Source: Pseudoxanthomonas sp. X-1
GTDB taxonomy: Bacteria; Pseudomonadota; Gammaproteobacteria; Xanthomonadales; Xanthomonadaceae
NCBI RefSeq assembly: GCF_020042665.1
Contig: NZ_CP083376.1
Coordinates: 124,001-188,000, forward strand
Length of the DNA stretch: 64,000 bases
Direction: 5' to 3'
Numbering within the stretch: the first letter of the stretch is position 1; the number at the start of each line of letters is the position of its first letter. The translations under genes were made by a program, and so were the position numbers. Shown in pieces: positions 56,813 through 64,000 of this stretch. The notes beneath the pieces are model-generated. The model was not told the origin of the DNA. It ran no database searches and saw only the letters and a program-made list of their open reading frames with translations.

Positions 56813-57703
56813 TTACTGCGGCTTTTTGGTGGCGTTGTCGAGCGTGGTCAGGATCCCGCGCAGCGTGCCGACCTCGATCTGGCCCGGCGCCGAGGCGGTG
56901 CCGATCATGCCGAAGGTCAGGGCCTGGCCGAAGGTCTCGCCGGACAGGCGCGAGACCACGCCCACCGGGCCCATCGACATGGTCAGCAGCGGGCGGTCGC
57001 TGCTCTGGCGCAGCTGCCAGGTGGCGTCGAGCAGCTTGAGCACATCGCCGGGGTTGCGCGGCATCACCGCGATCTTCAGCACGTCCGCGCCGAGGGCCTG
57101 CTGCTGGCGCAGGCGGGCGACGATCTCGGCCGTGTCCGGCGTGGCGTGGAAGTCGTGGTTGGACATCACCACGTAGGCGCCGGCCGCGTGCGCGGCGGCG
57201 ACGATGGCCTCGACCACCGCGCGGTCGCGGAACATCTCCACGTCGTACAGGTCGGCGGCATGGGCCTTGATCAGCGCGGCGTAGAGCTTGCCGTAGTCGG
57301 CATCGGCGATCGCGGTGGCGCCGCCCTCGGCCTTGGTGCGGAAGGTCAGGATCACCGGCTTGCCGCCTGCGGCCGCGGCGATCTGCGGGGCCAGCTTGAC
57401 CAGCGCCTTGGCGTCGCCGGCGATGTCCAGGTAGTCGATGCGCCACTCGACCACGTCGGTGTCGGCATTGGCGCCGATGCGCTGGGCCTGGGCCAGCTGC
57501 TCGGCCGCGGTCTTGCCGGTGATCGGCACGATGGTCTTCGGTGCGCCCTGGCCGATCTGCACGCCCTTGACGGCGATGGTGCGGACGGCGGGCAGGGTGG
57601 ACGCGTTGTTCATGTCGGCGGCATTGGCGGCGGTGGCGGCGCCGGCCATCAGGGCGAGGGCCAGCAGCATGCGGGCGGCTAGGGTAGTACGGCGAAGCTT
57701 CAT
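56813..57703 (-). CDS. quiB: Exported type I 3-dehydroquinate dehydratase
   Basis: 296 residues. Signal peptide (AARMLLALALMAGAATAANA) precedes a complete type I AroD domain: Schiff-base Lys210 in GADVLKIAVMP and His183 in MSNHDFHATP, plus VEWRIDYLD. Biosynthetic AroD has no signal peptide, so this is a periplasmic catabolic enzyme turning 3-dehydroquinate into 3-dehydroshikimate, like QuiB of Acinetobacter. Lies 41 bp after the porin gene. Confidence 0.9.
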   Translation of the reverse strand: MKLRRTTLAARMLLALALMAGAATAANAADMNNASTLPAVRTIAVKGVQIGQGAPKTIVPITGKTAAEQLAQAQRIGANADTDVVEWRIDYLDIAGDAKALVKLAPQIAAAAGGKPVILTFRTKAEGGATAIADADYGKLYAALIKAHAADLYDVEMFRDRAVVEAIVAAAHAAGAYVVMSNHDFHATPDTAEIVARLRQQQALGADVLKIAVMPRNPGDVLKLLDATWQLRQSSDRPLLTMSMGPVGVVSRLSGETFGQALTFGMIGTASAPGQIEVGTLRGILTTLDNATKKPQ

Positions 57704-57744
57704 CTCAAGTCCCTCCCGGGAGCAATGGCGTGCGATGCGGCGAA

Positions 57745-59040
57745 TCAGAAGGTGATCTTGGCCTGCAGGCCGACGGCCAAGGCGTTGTCGGTCTGGGCGT
57801 AGGAGAAGGTGCCGGGGTTGGTGATGTACTGCACATCCGGGCGCAGCATCAGCCACGGATTGACCTGGAAGCTGTAGGACAGCTCGTACAGCTCCTCGGC
57901 GCCGGTGAGCGCGAACAGCGGCGAATCGGCCGGCACGCCGGCGGTGGTCAGCGCGGCCCGGCGGGCATCGAGCAGGCGGTGGTTGATGTCCGAGCCCACG
58001 TAGCCCAGCGCGATGCGGTCCTTGCTGCGTGAGCCCACGCCCTGCCACACCCCGCCGATGGCGTACCAGCGCTTGAGCTGGGCGGTGTCGCTGTCCGACA
58101 CCATGTACTCGGCGAAGGCGTTCAGGCCGATGGCCGCGTCGCTGCCCGGCGTGTAGAGCTTCTGCTCGGCCAGCACGTAGGCGCCGTCGCGGCCGGTGAC
58201 GCTGCTGGTGTCCAGCCCCTTCTTGGGCACGCGCGAGGAGTCGTAGTAGCCGCCGAACTTGTACACGCCCGGATACAGCGTGCCGGCGCCCGGCTTCCAG
58301 GTCAGCTCGACCGGAAACAGCGAGCCGGTGGTGCCCTCGACGAAGGGCCGGAACGCGTTGCGCTCGATGTTGCCGCCCAGGTTGGGATTGACCTGGAACC
58401 AGCCGGCGCGCAGGTTGACCGAGGACGTCAGCTGCTCGGCGAACTCACCGCCCCAGCGCGCGGTCGGGTAGTTGTACCAGCCACTGTTGCCGCTCATGGC
58501 CAGCGGGTGGGCGCAGAAGGCGGCGTTGACGAAGCTGGTGCCGGCGCTGAGCAGGCCGAACTGGTTGCCCATCGCGTAGAAGCCGAGCTTGAAGTACGAG
58601 CGGCCACCGTTGAAGGTCTGGTCGTAGCTCAGCTCGGTCAGGCGCGTGTACTGGCCGCCGTAGGCTTCCTGGATCGGGAAGCGGTTGCCCACCAGGTCGG
58701 CCGAGGTGCTGCGGCCGCGGCGGTCGTTGAGGGTGAAGCGGAAGGTGCCGCCGTCCCAGCCGGCCAGCTTGCCCATGTCCAGGTCGAAGCCCACGCGCAC
58801 CTGCTGTGCATAGCGCGCGCCGGTGTCCAGGCCGCCATCGACCACGCCCATCGCCTCGCCGACATAGTCGCCGCGGAAGCTGATGCCCTTGTCGGCCAGC
58901 GCGGCGCGCTGGCCGTTCCAGCCGCCGGTCATGGTGGTCGCATCGAAGCGGTCCTGCGCCTGGGCCAGCAGCGGCGTGGCCAGCAGGGCCAGCGCCAGCG
59001 GCGTCAGGGCGCGGGAGAAGGAGCGGGAGGCGTACGACAT
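57745..59040 (-). CDS. OprB-family porin (QuiX-like)
   Basis: 431 residues. Signal peptide ending LLAQAQ, then WNGQRAALADKGISFRGDYVG, the OprB start, and many amphipathic strands ending AVGLQAKITF. Carbohydrate-selective porins of this family could admit polyhydroxy acids such as quinate and shikimate; Acinetobacter has a porin, QuiX, in its qui operon. 54 bp after the beta-helix gene and 41 bp before quiB. Confidence 0.82.
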   Translation of the reverse strand: MSYASRSFSRALTPLALALLATPLLAQAQDRFDATTMTGGWNGQRAALADKGISFRGDYVGEAMGVVDGGLDTGARYAQQVRVGFDLDMGKLAGWDGGTFRFTLNDRRGRSTSADLVGNRFPIQEAYGGQYTRLTELSYDQTFNGGRSYFKLGFYAMGNQFGLLSAGTSFVNAAFCAHPLAMSGNSGWYNYPTARWGGEFAEQLTSSVNLRAGWFQVNPNLGGNIERNAFRPFVEGTTGSLFPVELTWKPGAGTLYPGVYKFGGYYDSSRVPKKGLDTSSVTGRDGAYVLAEQKLYTPGSDAAIGLNAFAEYMVSDSDTAQLKRWYAIGGVWQGVGSRSKDRIALGYVGSDINHRLLDARRAALTTAGVPADSPLFALTGAEELYELSYSFQVNPWLMLRPDVQYITNPGTFSYAQTDNALAVGLQAKITF

Positions 59041-59094
59041 GGGGGAATACCTGTGAATGCGAAGGAGATGCGGGTGCGGCGGGCGGGCAGGACC

Positions 59095-60597
59095 TCAGCG
59101 CGCCACGGCGCGCGGCGCGGACAGGGGCGAGGTGGCCCCGTCCACGGCGGTCACGGTCGCCGTGACGCCGGCGATGTCGGCGGTGGCCGGCACGGCGAAG
59201 GAGAAGCGCGCCTGGCCCTGGGCGTCGGTGGTCACCTGGGCATCGCCCAGGTAGCGAGTCGCCTCGGTGTCGCTGGCGCGCGGGTTGCCGAAGACTTCCA
59301 CGCGCTGGACGGTGTTGGCCGTGCCGCGCACCTGGCCCTGGATCTGCAGGGTCGTGCCGCTGCGGCGGGCCTGTTCGACCACCGGCGCGGCCAGGCCGTC
59401 GTTGGGCACGGGCTGGCAGTGGTCGGTGACGCGCGCGCTGCAGATCTGCGCCAGCTTGGCGGGATCGCTCTCGACGCCGCCGCCGCGCGAGCCGACGAAG
59501 TCGGCATGCTCCAGCCCCGGCACGCCGAACACGATCGCCCCGCGCGCCTGGCCCGGCACGCAGGCGCCGCCGGCCTGGCAGCGCTCGATCTTCAGGCCGT
59601 TGCCGAAGATCGCGTTGGCGGTGATCCGGTTGGGCCGCGACACCGGCTGCGGGCGCAGTGCCACGCCGATGCCGTTGCCGGTGATCGTGTTGCCATCGAC
59701 CACGTTGTCGCGCCCGGTCAGGCTGACGCCGATGGAGTTGCCGGTGAAGGTGTTGGCGGCGATGGTGTTGCGGTTGCCCCAGTTGATCTGCAGGCCGTCG
59801 GAGTAGTTCTCGAAGCGGTTGCGCAGCACCAGGTTGTCGTTGCCCCACAGGATCTCGATGCCCTGGGAGGGCTCGGGATTGGCGTCGGTGGAGCGGAACA
59901 GGTTGTCGGCCACCAGGTTCCAGGCCGCGCCGCGGGTCAGCTCCAGGCCGTCGCCGTTGTCGATGAACTCGTTGCGCACCACGCGGTTGTGCACGGTGGT
60001 GGTGGGCGTGGACTGGCCGTTGCCGTCGTCGCCGGTCAGCATCACGCCGGCGCCGCCCTTGTTGGCGACGATGCGGTTGTCGTGCAGCCAGTTGTCGTGG
60101 CTGCGGTTGATCAGCACGCCGATGCAGAAGTTGCGCACTTCCAGCCCGGCCAGCTCCACTCCCTGCGTGTCGCGCAGCACCAGGCCTGGCAGGGTCGTGG
60201 TGCGCACGTTGGTGCCGTACTGGCCCGGCACCGCGCCGGGGCAGGCCCGGGTGCCGGTGCCGGTGACGTAGGCGGCGCCATCGATGGCCACGTACTGGCC
60301 GGACTGCGCGAACGGCAGGCCGACGATGGCCACCGGGCCCTTGAGCTCGGGCAGCGGCGCGCGCGGCTTGATCACGTAGGGCGCGGTGCCGACCGCGGCG
60401 ATCTCGATCCGGTAGATGCCCGGCGCCGCGTTGGCGGTGGCGATGGCCCAGCGCAGCGAGCCCGGCGCCTCGTCATCGTCGTAGCGGTCCACCTTCAGCA
60501 CTTGGCGCGCGGGCGGATCGGGCTCGGCCTGGTGGGCGGCGGCCAGCAGCGGCAGGCAGGCCAGCAGGCCGCTGGCAACGAGGAGGACGGGGCGCAT
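59095..60597 (-). CDS. Exported right-handed beta-helix protein, probable 3-dehydroshikimate dehydratase
   Basis: 500 residues from MRPVLLVASGLLACLPLLAA, a signal peptide. A GSLRWAIATANAAPG motif opens the helix; the core shows parallel beta-helix turns rich in Asn (NTIAANTFTGNSIGVSLTGR, NVVDGNTITGNGIGVAL). The C-terminal 100 residues form a beta-sandwich-like domain. Catalysis is not evident from motifs. Its place with quiB and a porin, and the lack of any other dehydroshikimate dehydratase here, make it the best candidate for the QuiC step giving protocatechuate. First gene of the operon. Confidence 0.62.
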   Translation of the reverse strand: MRPVLLVASGLLACLPLLAAAHQAEPDPPARQVLKVDRYDDDEAPGSLRWAIATANAAPGIYRIEIAAVGTAPYVIKPRAPLPELKGPVAIVGLPFAQSGQYVAIDGAAYVTGTGTRACPGAVPGQYGTNVRTTTLPGLVLRDTQGVELAGLEVRNFCIGVLINRSHDNWLHDNRIVANKGGAGVMLTGDDGNGQSTPTTTVHNRVVRNEFIDNGDGLELTRGAAWNLVADNLFRSTDANPEPSQGIEILWGNDNLVLRNRFENYSDGLQINWGNRNTIAANTFTGNSIGVSLTGRDNVVDGNTITGNGIGVALRPQPVSRPNRITANAIFGNGLKIERCQAGGACVPGQARGAIVFGVPGLEHADFVGSRGGGVESDPAKLAQICSARVTDHCQPVPNDGLAAPVVEQARRSGTTLQIQGQVRGTANTVQRVEVFGNPRASDTEATRYLGDAQVTTDAQGQARFSFAVPATADIAGVTATVTAVDGATSPLSAPRAVAR

Positions 60598-60750
60598 CTG
60601 GATCTCCGGCGGTACAGGGGGTGTCATGCGCGCGGACCGCGCAGCAGGCCGCAGGGGCGGGGCGCGCGTGATGCCGCGGCAACGGCCGCCGTCGATCCGG
60701 CACCCGCGAGACAGGTGCACACGCTAGTTTTATCGCAGTGCAGCATTCAA

Positions 60751-60782
60751 GTTCGATATTCGCTTGCTGGTGCGAATATCGG
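60751..60782. promoter_or_regulatory. PcaR/IclR-type operator upstream of the qui operon
   Basis: GTTCGATATTCGC (60751-60763) and GCGAATATCGG (60772-60782) contain a perfect 10-bp inverted repeat (CGATATTCGC / GCGAATATCG) with an 8-bp spacer. They closely match the sites upstream of pcaI. On the coding strand a -10-like TAAAAC follows about 20 bp downstream; the beta-helix start codon is 154 bp away. Confidence 0.6.
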
Positions 60783-60885
60783 CCGATCGGACTACGACCT
60801 TCGTCCAATGCCGGGCCCGCGGCCGAGGTACGGCGCCTGCTCTGTTCAGGGGCTTGGGACGTGCGTGCGCGCTTCGCCTCGGAGG

Positions 60886-61010
60886 GGCAGCGGGCCGGCG
60901 GGCGGTGGCTGCTTTTCCCTCCATCAGGGCATCCTGCCCTGAGTCGGGCGCTCGGCGTCCTGCCTCGCCAGGCGCGGCCACCGCCCGCCGGCCCGCTGCC
61001 TCGCGCGTCA
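60886..61010. repeat. MITE-like element with perfect 24-bp inverted repeats
   Basis: 60886-60909 and 60977-61000 are exact reverse complements (arms contain GGCCGGCGGGCGGTGGC). The 67-bp middle holds a second hairpin, CAGGGCATCCTGCCCTG. Sequence 60951-61010 recurs at 34300-34352 on the other strand. No protein gene. It lies in the 798-bp gap 60598-61395. Confidence 0.7.
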
Positions 61011-61184
61011 GGTCAGAGGGCTTCGGTTTGATCGGTCTTCGAGGCCCTCCCGCGTGCACAACGCGATCAGCGATGGGAAATCATCAACTTGAGGCCCCCT
61101 CCCCTGCGCTGCGCGCGAGGAGGAGGCAGAGCGCTTGCTCGGTGCTTTTGAGTTGGAAGAAGTCCTGCTCTGCACGTTCGCGGA

Positions 61185-61265
61185 GCCTCGACCCGGCCGG
61201 GCACGCGGAGAGCGGGACATGGATGGCAGACCGAGCCGAGGAGCCGTGCCCGGCCGGGTCGAGGC
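61185..61265. repeat. Inverted repeat with perfect 21-bp arms
   Basis: 61185-61205 and 61245-61265 are exact reverse complements (arm core CTCGACCCGGCCGGGCACG), spacer 39 bp. It has no T-run, so it is not a simple terminator. No second copy was noticed in the window. Confidence 0.65.
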
Positions 61266-61340
61266 GGGTGGGCGAAGTCCGTGTGCCGGCTTCGCTCTGA
61301 CACCATCACCTGATTCGTATCCCCGCATTCTTGCGAGAAC

Positions 61341-61369
61341 AAAAAAGCCGCCCGGCAGAGCCAGGCGGC
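61341..61369 (-). terminator. Terminator of the Gfo/Idh gene
   Basis: Minus-strand stem GCCGCCTGGC/GCCGGGCGGC with a TCT loop and TTTTTT after it, 27 bp past the stop codon of the oxidoreductase gene. Confidence 0.85.
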
Positions 61370-61395
61370 GTCGAGATCAGCATTGAAGCCGCGGG

Positions 61396-62751
61396 CTAGT
61401 AGCGCGCGTCGAAGGCGAAGATCGGCTTGCGCTGCTGCCACTGGCCGCGGGTGAAGTCCGGGAAGTCCAGCGTCTGGAAGCCCTGCGCGATGGACTGCTC
61501 GGACAGCGGGGTGATCGCGCTCCAGGTCACCGCGTCGAAGATGTCGATCGGCATCGGCGCGTTGGCCTTGAGCGCCTCGCAGAAGGCGTGCATGACGAAC
61601 CAGTCCATGCCGCCATGGCCCGCCCCGGCGGCATCGCCGGCGTACTGCTTCCACAGCGGATGCTCGTACTGGTCCTGGTAGGCCTTGAAGTCCTCCCATT
61701 CGTGCGGCGGGCTGCGGCCCTCGATGTGGACGCCGTGGTTGAGGTCCATCCACAGGCCCTTGGTGCCCTGCACGCGGAAGCCCAGCGAGTACGGGCGCGG
61801 CAGCGAGGTGTCGTGCTGCAGCAGGATGGTCTCGCCGTTGGCGCAGGCCAGGGTGGTGGTGACCACGTCGCCCAGCTTGAAGGTGACCTTGGTGCTGGGA
61901 TGCGTGGTGCCGCCGCTCTTCTCCACCGTGTAGTCGTGCAGGCCGCGCGCCTTGGTGGCGAAGGCGTTGAGGCGGGTGAAGCGGTTGCCGCGGTTGATGC
62001 CGGTATACATCGCGCACGGGCCGATGCCGTGGCTGGGATAGAGATCGCCGTTGCGCTCGATCGAATGCTCCGTGCGCCAGCGCGCCTCCGACCAGCCCTT
62101 GGGGCCGAACTCCACGCCGCTGTCGTAGGGGTGGGCGGGATTGCCGTCGTTGAACTTCACCCCGCGCAGGTCGTGCTGGTAGCCGCCCTGCAGGTGGATC
62201 AGCTCGCCGAACAGGCCGGCGCGCACCATCTGCAGCGCCGCCATCACATCGCGGCGGTAGCAGACGTTCTCCAGCAGCATGTACGGCGTGCCGGTGCGCA
62301 GCTGGGTCTCCAGCACGTCCCAGTGGTCCTGCAGGGTGATGCCGGCGACCACCTCGCAGCCCACCGCCACCTTGGCTTCCATCGCGCCGATGGCCATCGG
62401 CGCGTGCCATTCCCATGGCGTGGCGATGATGACGCCGTCCAGCCCGCGGGTCTCGAGCAGGCGCTTCCACGCGTTGACATCGCCATCGGCACCATAGACC
62501 TTCGGCGCCGGCTTGCCGGCCTTGGCGACCATCGCCTGCGCTTGCCCCAGCATGATCGGCTCGATGTCGCACAGCGCCACCACGTCCACGTCACTGCGGC
62601 GCAGCAGCTCGGTCAGATGCACCTGGCCGCGCATGCCGGTGCCGATCAGGCCCATGCGCAGGCGCCGGCCGCGCGCCCAGGCGGGGGTGGCCGAGAGCAG
62701 GCTGGTGGCGGCCAGCAGGCCGCCTGCGGCGATGAAGTCTCTGCGGTTCAT
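61396..62751 (-). CDS. Tat-exported Gfo/Idh/MocA oxidoreductase, GH109-like
   Basis: 451 residues from MNRRDFIAAGGLLAATSLLS, a twin-arginine signal. NAD-binding loop GLIGTGMRGQVHLTELLRR; GVIIATPWEWHAPMAIGAMEAK and the long C-terminal domain (HGGMDWFVMHAFCEALKAN) resemble GH109 alpha-N-acetylgalactosaminidases, which use tightly bound NAD. Tat export of a cofactor-loaded protein fits that. It may process a sugar brought in by the receptor encoded just upstream. Confidence 0.85.
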   Translation of the reverse strand: MNRRDFIAAGGLLAATSLLSATPAWARGRRLRMGLIGTGMRGQVHLTELLRRSDVDVVALCDIEPIMLGQAQAMVAKAGKPAPKVYGADGDVNAWKRLLETRGLDGVIIATPWEWHAPMAIGAMEAKVAVGCEVVAGITLQDHWDVLETQLRTGTPYMLLENVCYRRDVMAALQMVRAGLFGELIHLQGGYQHDLRGVKFNDGNPAHPYDSGVEFGPKGWSEARWRTEHSIERNGDLYPSHGIGPCAMYTGINRGNRFTRLNAFATKARGLHDYTVEKSGGTTHPSTKVTFKLGDVVTTTLACANGETILLQHDTSLPRPYSLGFRVQGTKGLWMDLNHGVHIEGRSPPHEWEDFKAYQDQYEHPLWKQYAGDAAGAGHGGMDWFVMHAFCEALKANAPMPIDIFDAVTWSAITPLSEQSIAQGFQTLDFPDFTRGQWQQRKPIFAFDARY

Positions 62752-62953
62752 GGGTGGAAGATCCTCCTCATTGGAATGCGATGGGCCGGCGCTGCGCGCC
62801 GGCGCGTTGGAACGGTGTGACGTGTTGCTTGGCTTCTCCCCTCCCGTCGCTGTAGTCGAAAGGGAGAGGCGGGTGTTCCGCCACCATGCGCGCGGCGCCA
62901 CCCTCCCGGCATCTCTCTGCTTCGCAGGGGGAGATGAGCCAGTTACGTACCGA

Positions 62954-64000
62954 CTAGAACTTGTACCCCACCTGGAAGCTGACCACCCGGCCATAGATGC
63001 TGGCGTAGTCGCTGGAATCGCCCAGGAAGCTGTTGGGATCGTAGAAGGGCTTGCGGTCGAACAGGTTCTTCAGCGTCAGCCCCACGTTCCAGTGCGCGTC
63101 GGGGCGCCAGGCCACGCTGAGGTTGGCGGTCCACCACGACGGCGCGCCGTCGCACTTGCTCTTCTCCAGCGGCAGGTAGCCGGCGGTACAGGTATCGGCA
63201 TTGTTGTCCTGCGCGTCGATCCGGTCCCAGCCCCACTTGGTGCCGCCGGTGTAGTTGACGAAGACGCTGGTGGTGAACTGCTGGTAGCTCCAGTCGGCGT
63301 TGAGCGTGGCGCGCAGGCGCGGGTTGCTGTAGTAGCCCACGGTGTTGCCGTAGTACCAGCGGTACTCATCGTCGATGTAGCTCTCGTTGCGGCGGGCGAT
63401 GGTCGCGGCCAGGCCCAGGTTCAACTTGCCCCAGGCGCCGAGCGAGAACTGGCTGCGCGCGTCGATGTCGAAGCCGTCGATCAGCGTCTTGCCCTGGTTC
63501 TTGTACTGGCCCACCACCGCGGACACGTTGCCCACGCTGTAGCCCGGCAGCGTGCCGGGGCAGGCCACGCCCGCGCCGGGATCGGCGCACATGGCCGCCA
63601 GCTGCGCCAGGTTGGCGCGGTCGGCGTCGGTGATCGGCGAGCGGGTCATCGACAGGATGTCGGTGTCCTTGCTGTAGTCCGGCGCGACGATCTGGTTGCG
63701 GCGATAGACGAACCAGTAGTCGGCCGACACCGACAGCCAGCGCACCGGCTCGAACACGAAGCCCAGCGTGGCGATCTTGGCCTTCTCCGGCTGCAGGTTC
63801 TTGTTGGGCTGGGTCATGCGCGCCACGGTGCGGCTGCAGTCGCTGTTGAGCAGCGCGTTGCCCAGGTCCACGTCGCCGGCGCGGCTGGACTGCAGCAGCA
63901 GGTTGGCGATCGCGTTGGTCTCGGCGCAGCGCGTCTCGTCGCGGTAGCCGCCCAGCTGGGCGAACACGCCGCCGGTCCCCGCCTCGGCCAGGCTGGGCGC
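62954..64000 (-). CDS. TonB-dependent receptor, C-terminal part
   Basis: The frame is open to the right edge, so only the last ~348 residues are seen. Beta-barrel strands (WLSVSADYWFVYRRNQIVAPD, NVGLTLKNLFDRKPFYDPNS) end in VVSFQVGYKF with terminal Phe, the outer-membrane insertion signal. The NLFDRKP block before the last strands is typical of TonB receptors. Same strand as the Gfo/Idh gene, 202 bp upstream of it; that gap shows only short C/T- and G/A-rich stretches. Confidence 0.88.
   Translation of the reverse strand, partial: APSLAEAGTGGVFAQLGGYRDETRCAETNAIANLLLQSSRAGDVDLGNALLNSDCSRTVARMTQPNKNLQPEKAKIATLGFVFEPVRWLSVSADYWFVYRRNQIVAPDYSKDTDILSMTRSPITDADRANLAQLAAMCADPGAGVACPGTLPGYSVGNVSAVVGQYKNQGKTLIDGFDIDARSQFSLGAWGKLNLGLAATIARRNESYIDDEYRWYYGNTVGYYSNPRLRATLNADWSYQQFTTSVFVNYTGGTKWGWDRIDAQDNNADTCTAGYLPLEKSKCDGAPSWWTANLSVAWRPDAHWNVGLTLKNLFDRKPFYDPNSFLGDSSDYASIYGRVVSFQVGYKF

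Overview
The window is GC-rich (roughly 70% by eye), densely coding DNA with no insertion sequence, phage gene, rRNA or CRISPR array. Gene content fits a xanthomonad gammaproteobacterium (Xanthomonas/Pseudoxanthomonas/Luteimonas-like): rpmB-rpmG, a bioF-bioH-bioC operon, several TonB-dependent receptors, intergenic REP-type hairpins (cores ATTCCCGCGAAAGCGGGAAT and CCGCCATGGCGG) and a protocatechuate cluster with an IclR-type regulator. The genus is an inference from gene content only.

Layout. 1-8.3 kb: a cut FAD/NAD(P)-binding protein, cardiolipin synthase, ribosomal proteins L28 and L33, and a TonB receptor translationally overlapped by a Tat-exported PLP aminotransferase. 8.4-21.3 kb: a catabolic cluster for an unidentified acid, in three operons around one LysR regulator: crotonase, family III CoA-transferase, GST, 3-hydroxyacyl-CoA dehydrogenase, crotonase; CMD-family protein, amidohydrolase; small ORF, exported alpha/beta hydrolase without a serine nucleophile, porin, MFS transporter, thiolase. 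All three promoter regions carry a CATAGC half-site 42-43 bp upstream of a -10-like hexamer. 21.3-37.6 kb: mostly core or scattered genes (M61 peptidase, tRNA-Arg, ubiA, a short-chain fatty acid transporter, HdeD, comF, bioFHC, EthD and NTF2-like proteins, a YdcF protein, threonine dehydratase, a lipoprotein, mnmG, a hydrolase). The 0.8 kb gap before mnmG holds two candidate small RNAs, one with a textbook sigma-54 promoter. 37.7-43.5 kb: an RND tripartite efflux operon.

43.7-60.8 kb: a quinate/shikimate-to-protocatechuate-to-beta-ketoadipate system. It consists of a membrane PQQ dehydrogenase (probable QuiA), an IclR regulator, pcaBDC, pcaIJFHG, a PcaK-type transporter, an exported type I dehydroquinate dehydratase (QuiB), an OprB porin (QuiX-like) and an exported beta-helix protein (probable QuiC). 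Together they would oxidise and dehydrate quinate or shikimate in the periplasm to protocatechuate, import it, cleave the ring and deliver succinyl-CoA and acetyl-CoA. Operators resembling the PcaR box occur upstream of pcaI, the beta-helix gene and the PQQ dehydrogenase. The pca genes are split by three copies of a ~230-260 bp repeat, each with a hexamer microsatellite. 61-64 kb: a Tat-exported Gfo/Idh (GH109-like) protein and the 3' end of another TonB receptor.
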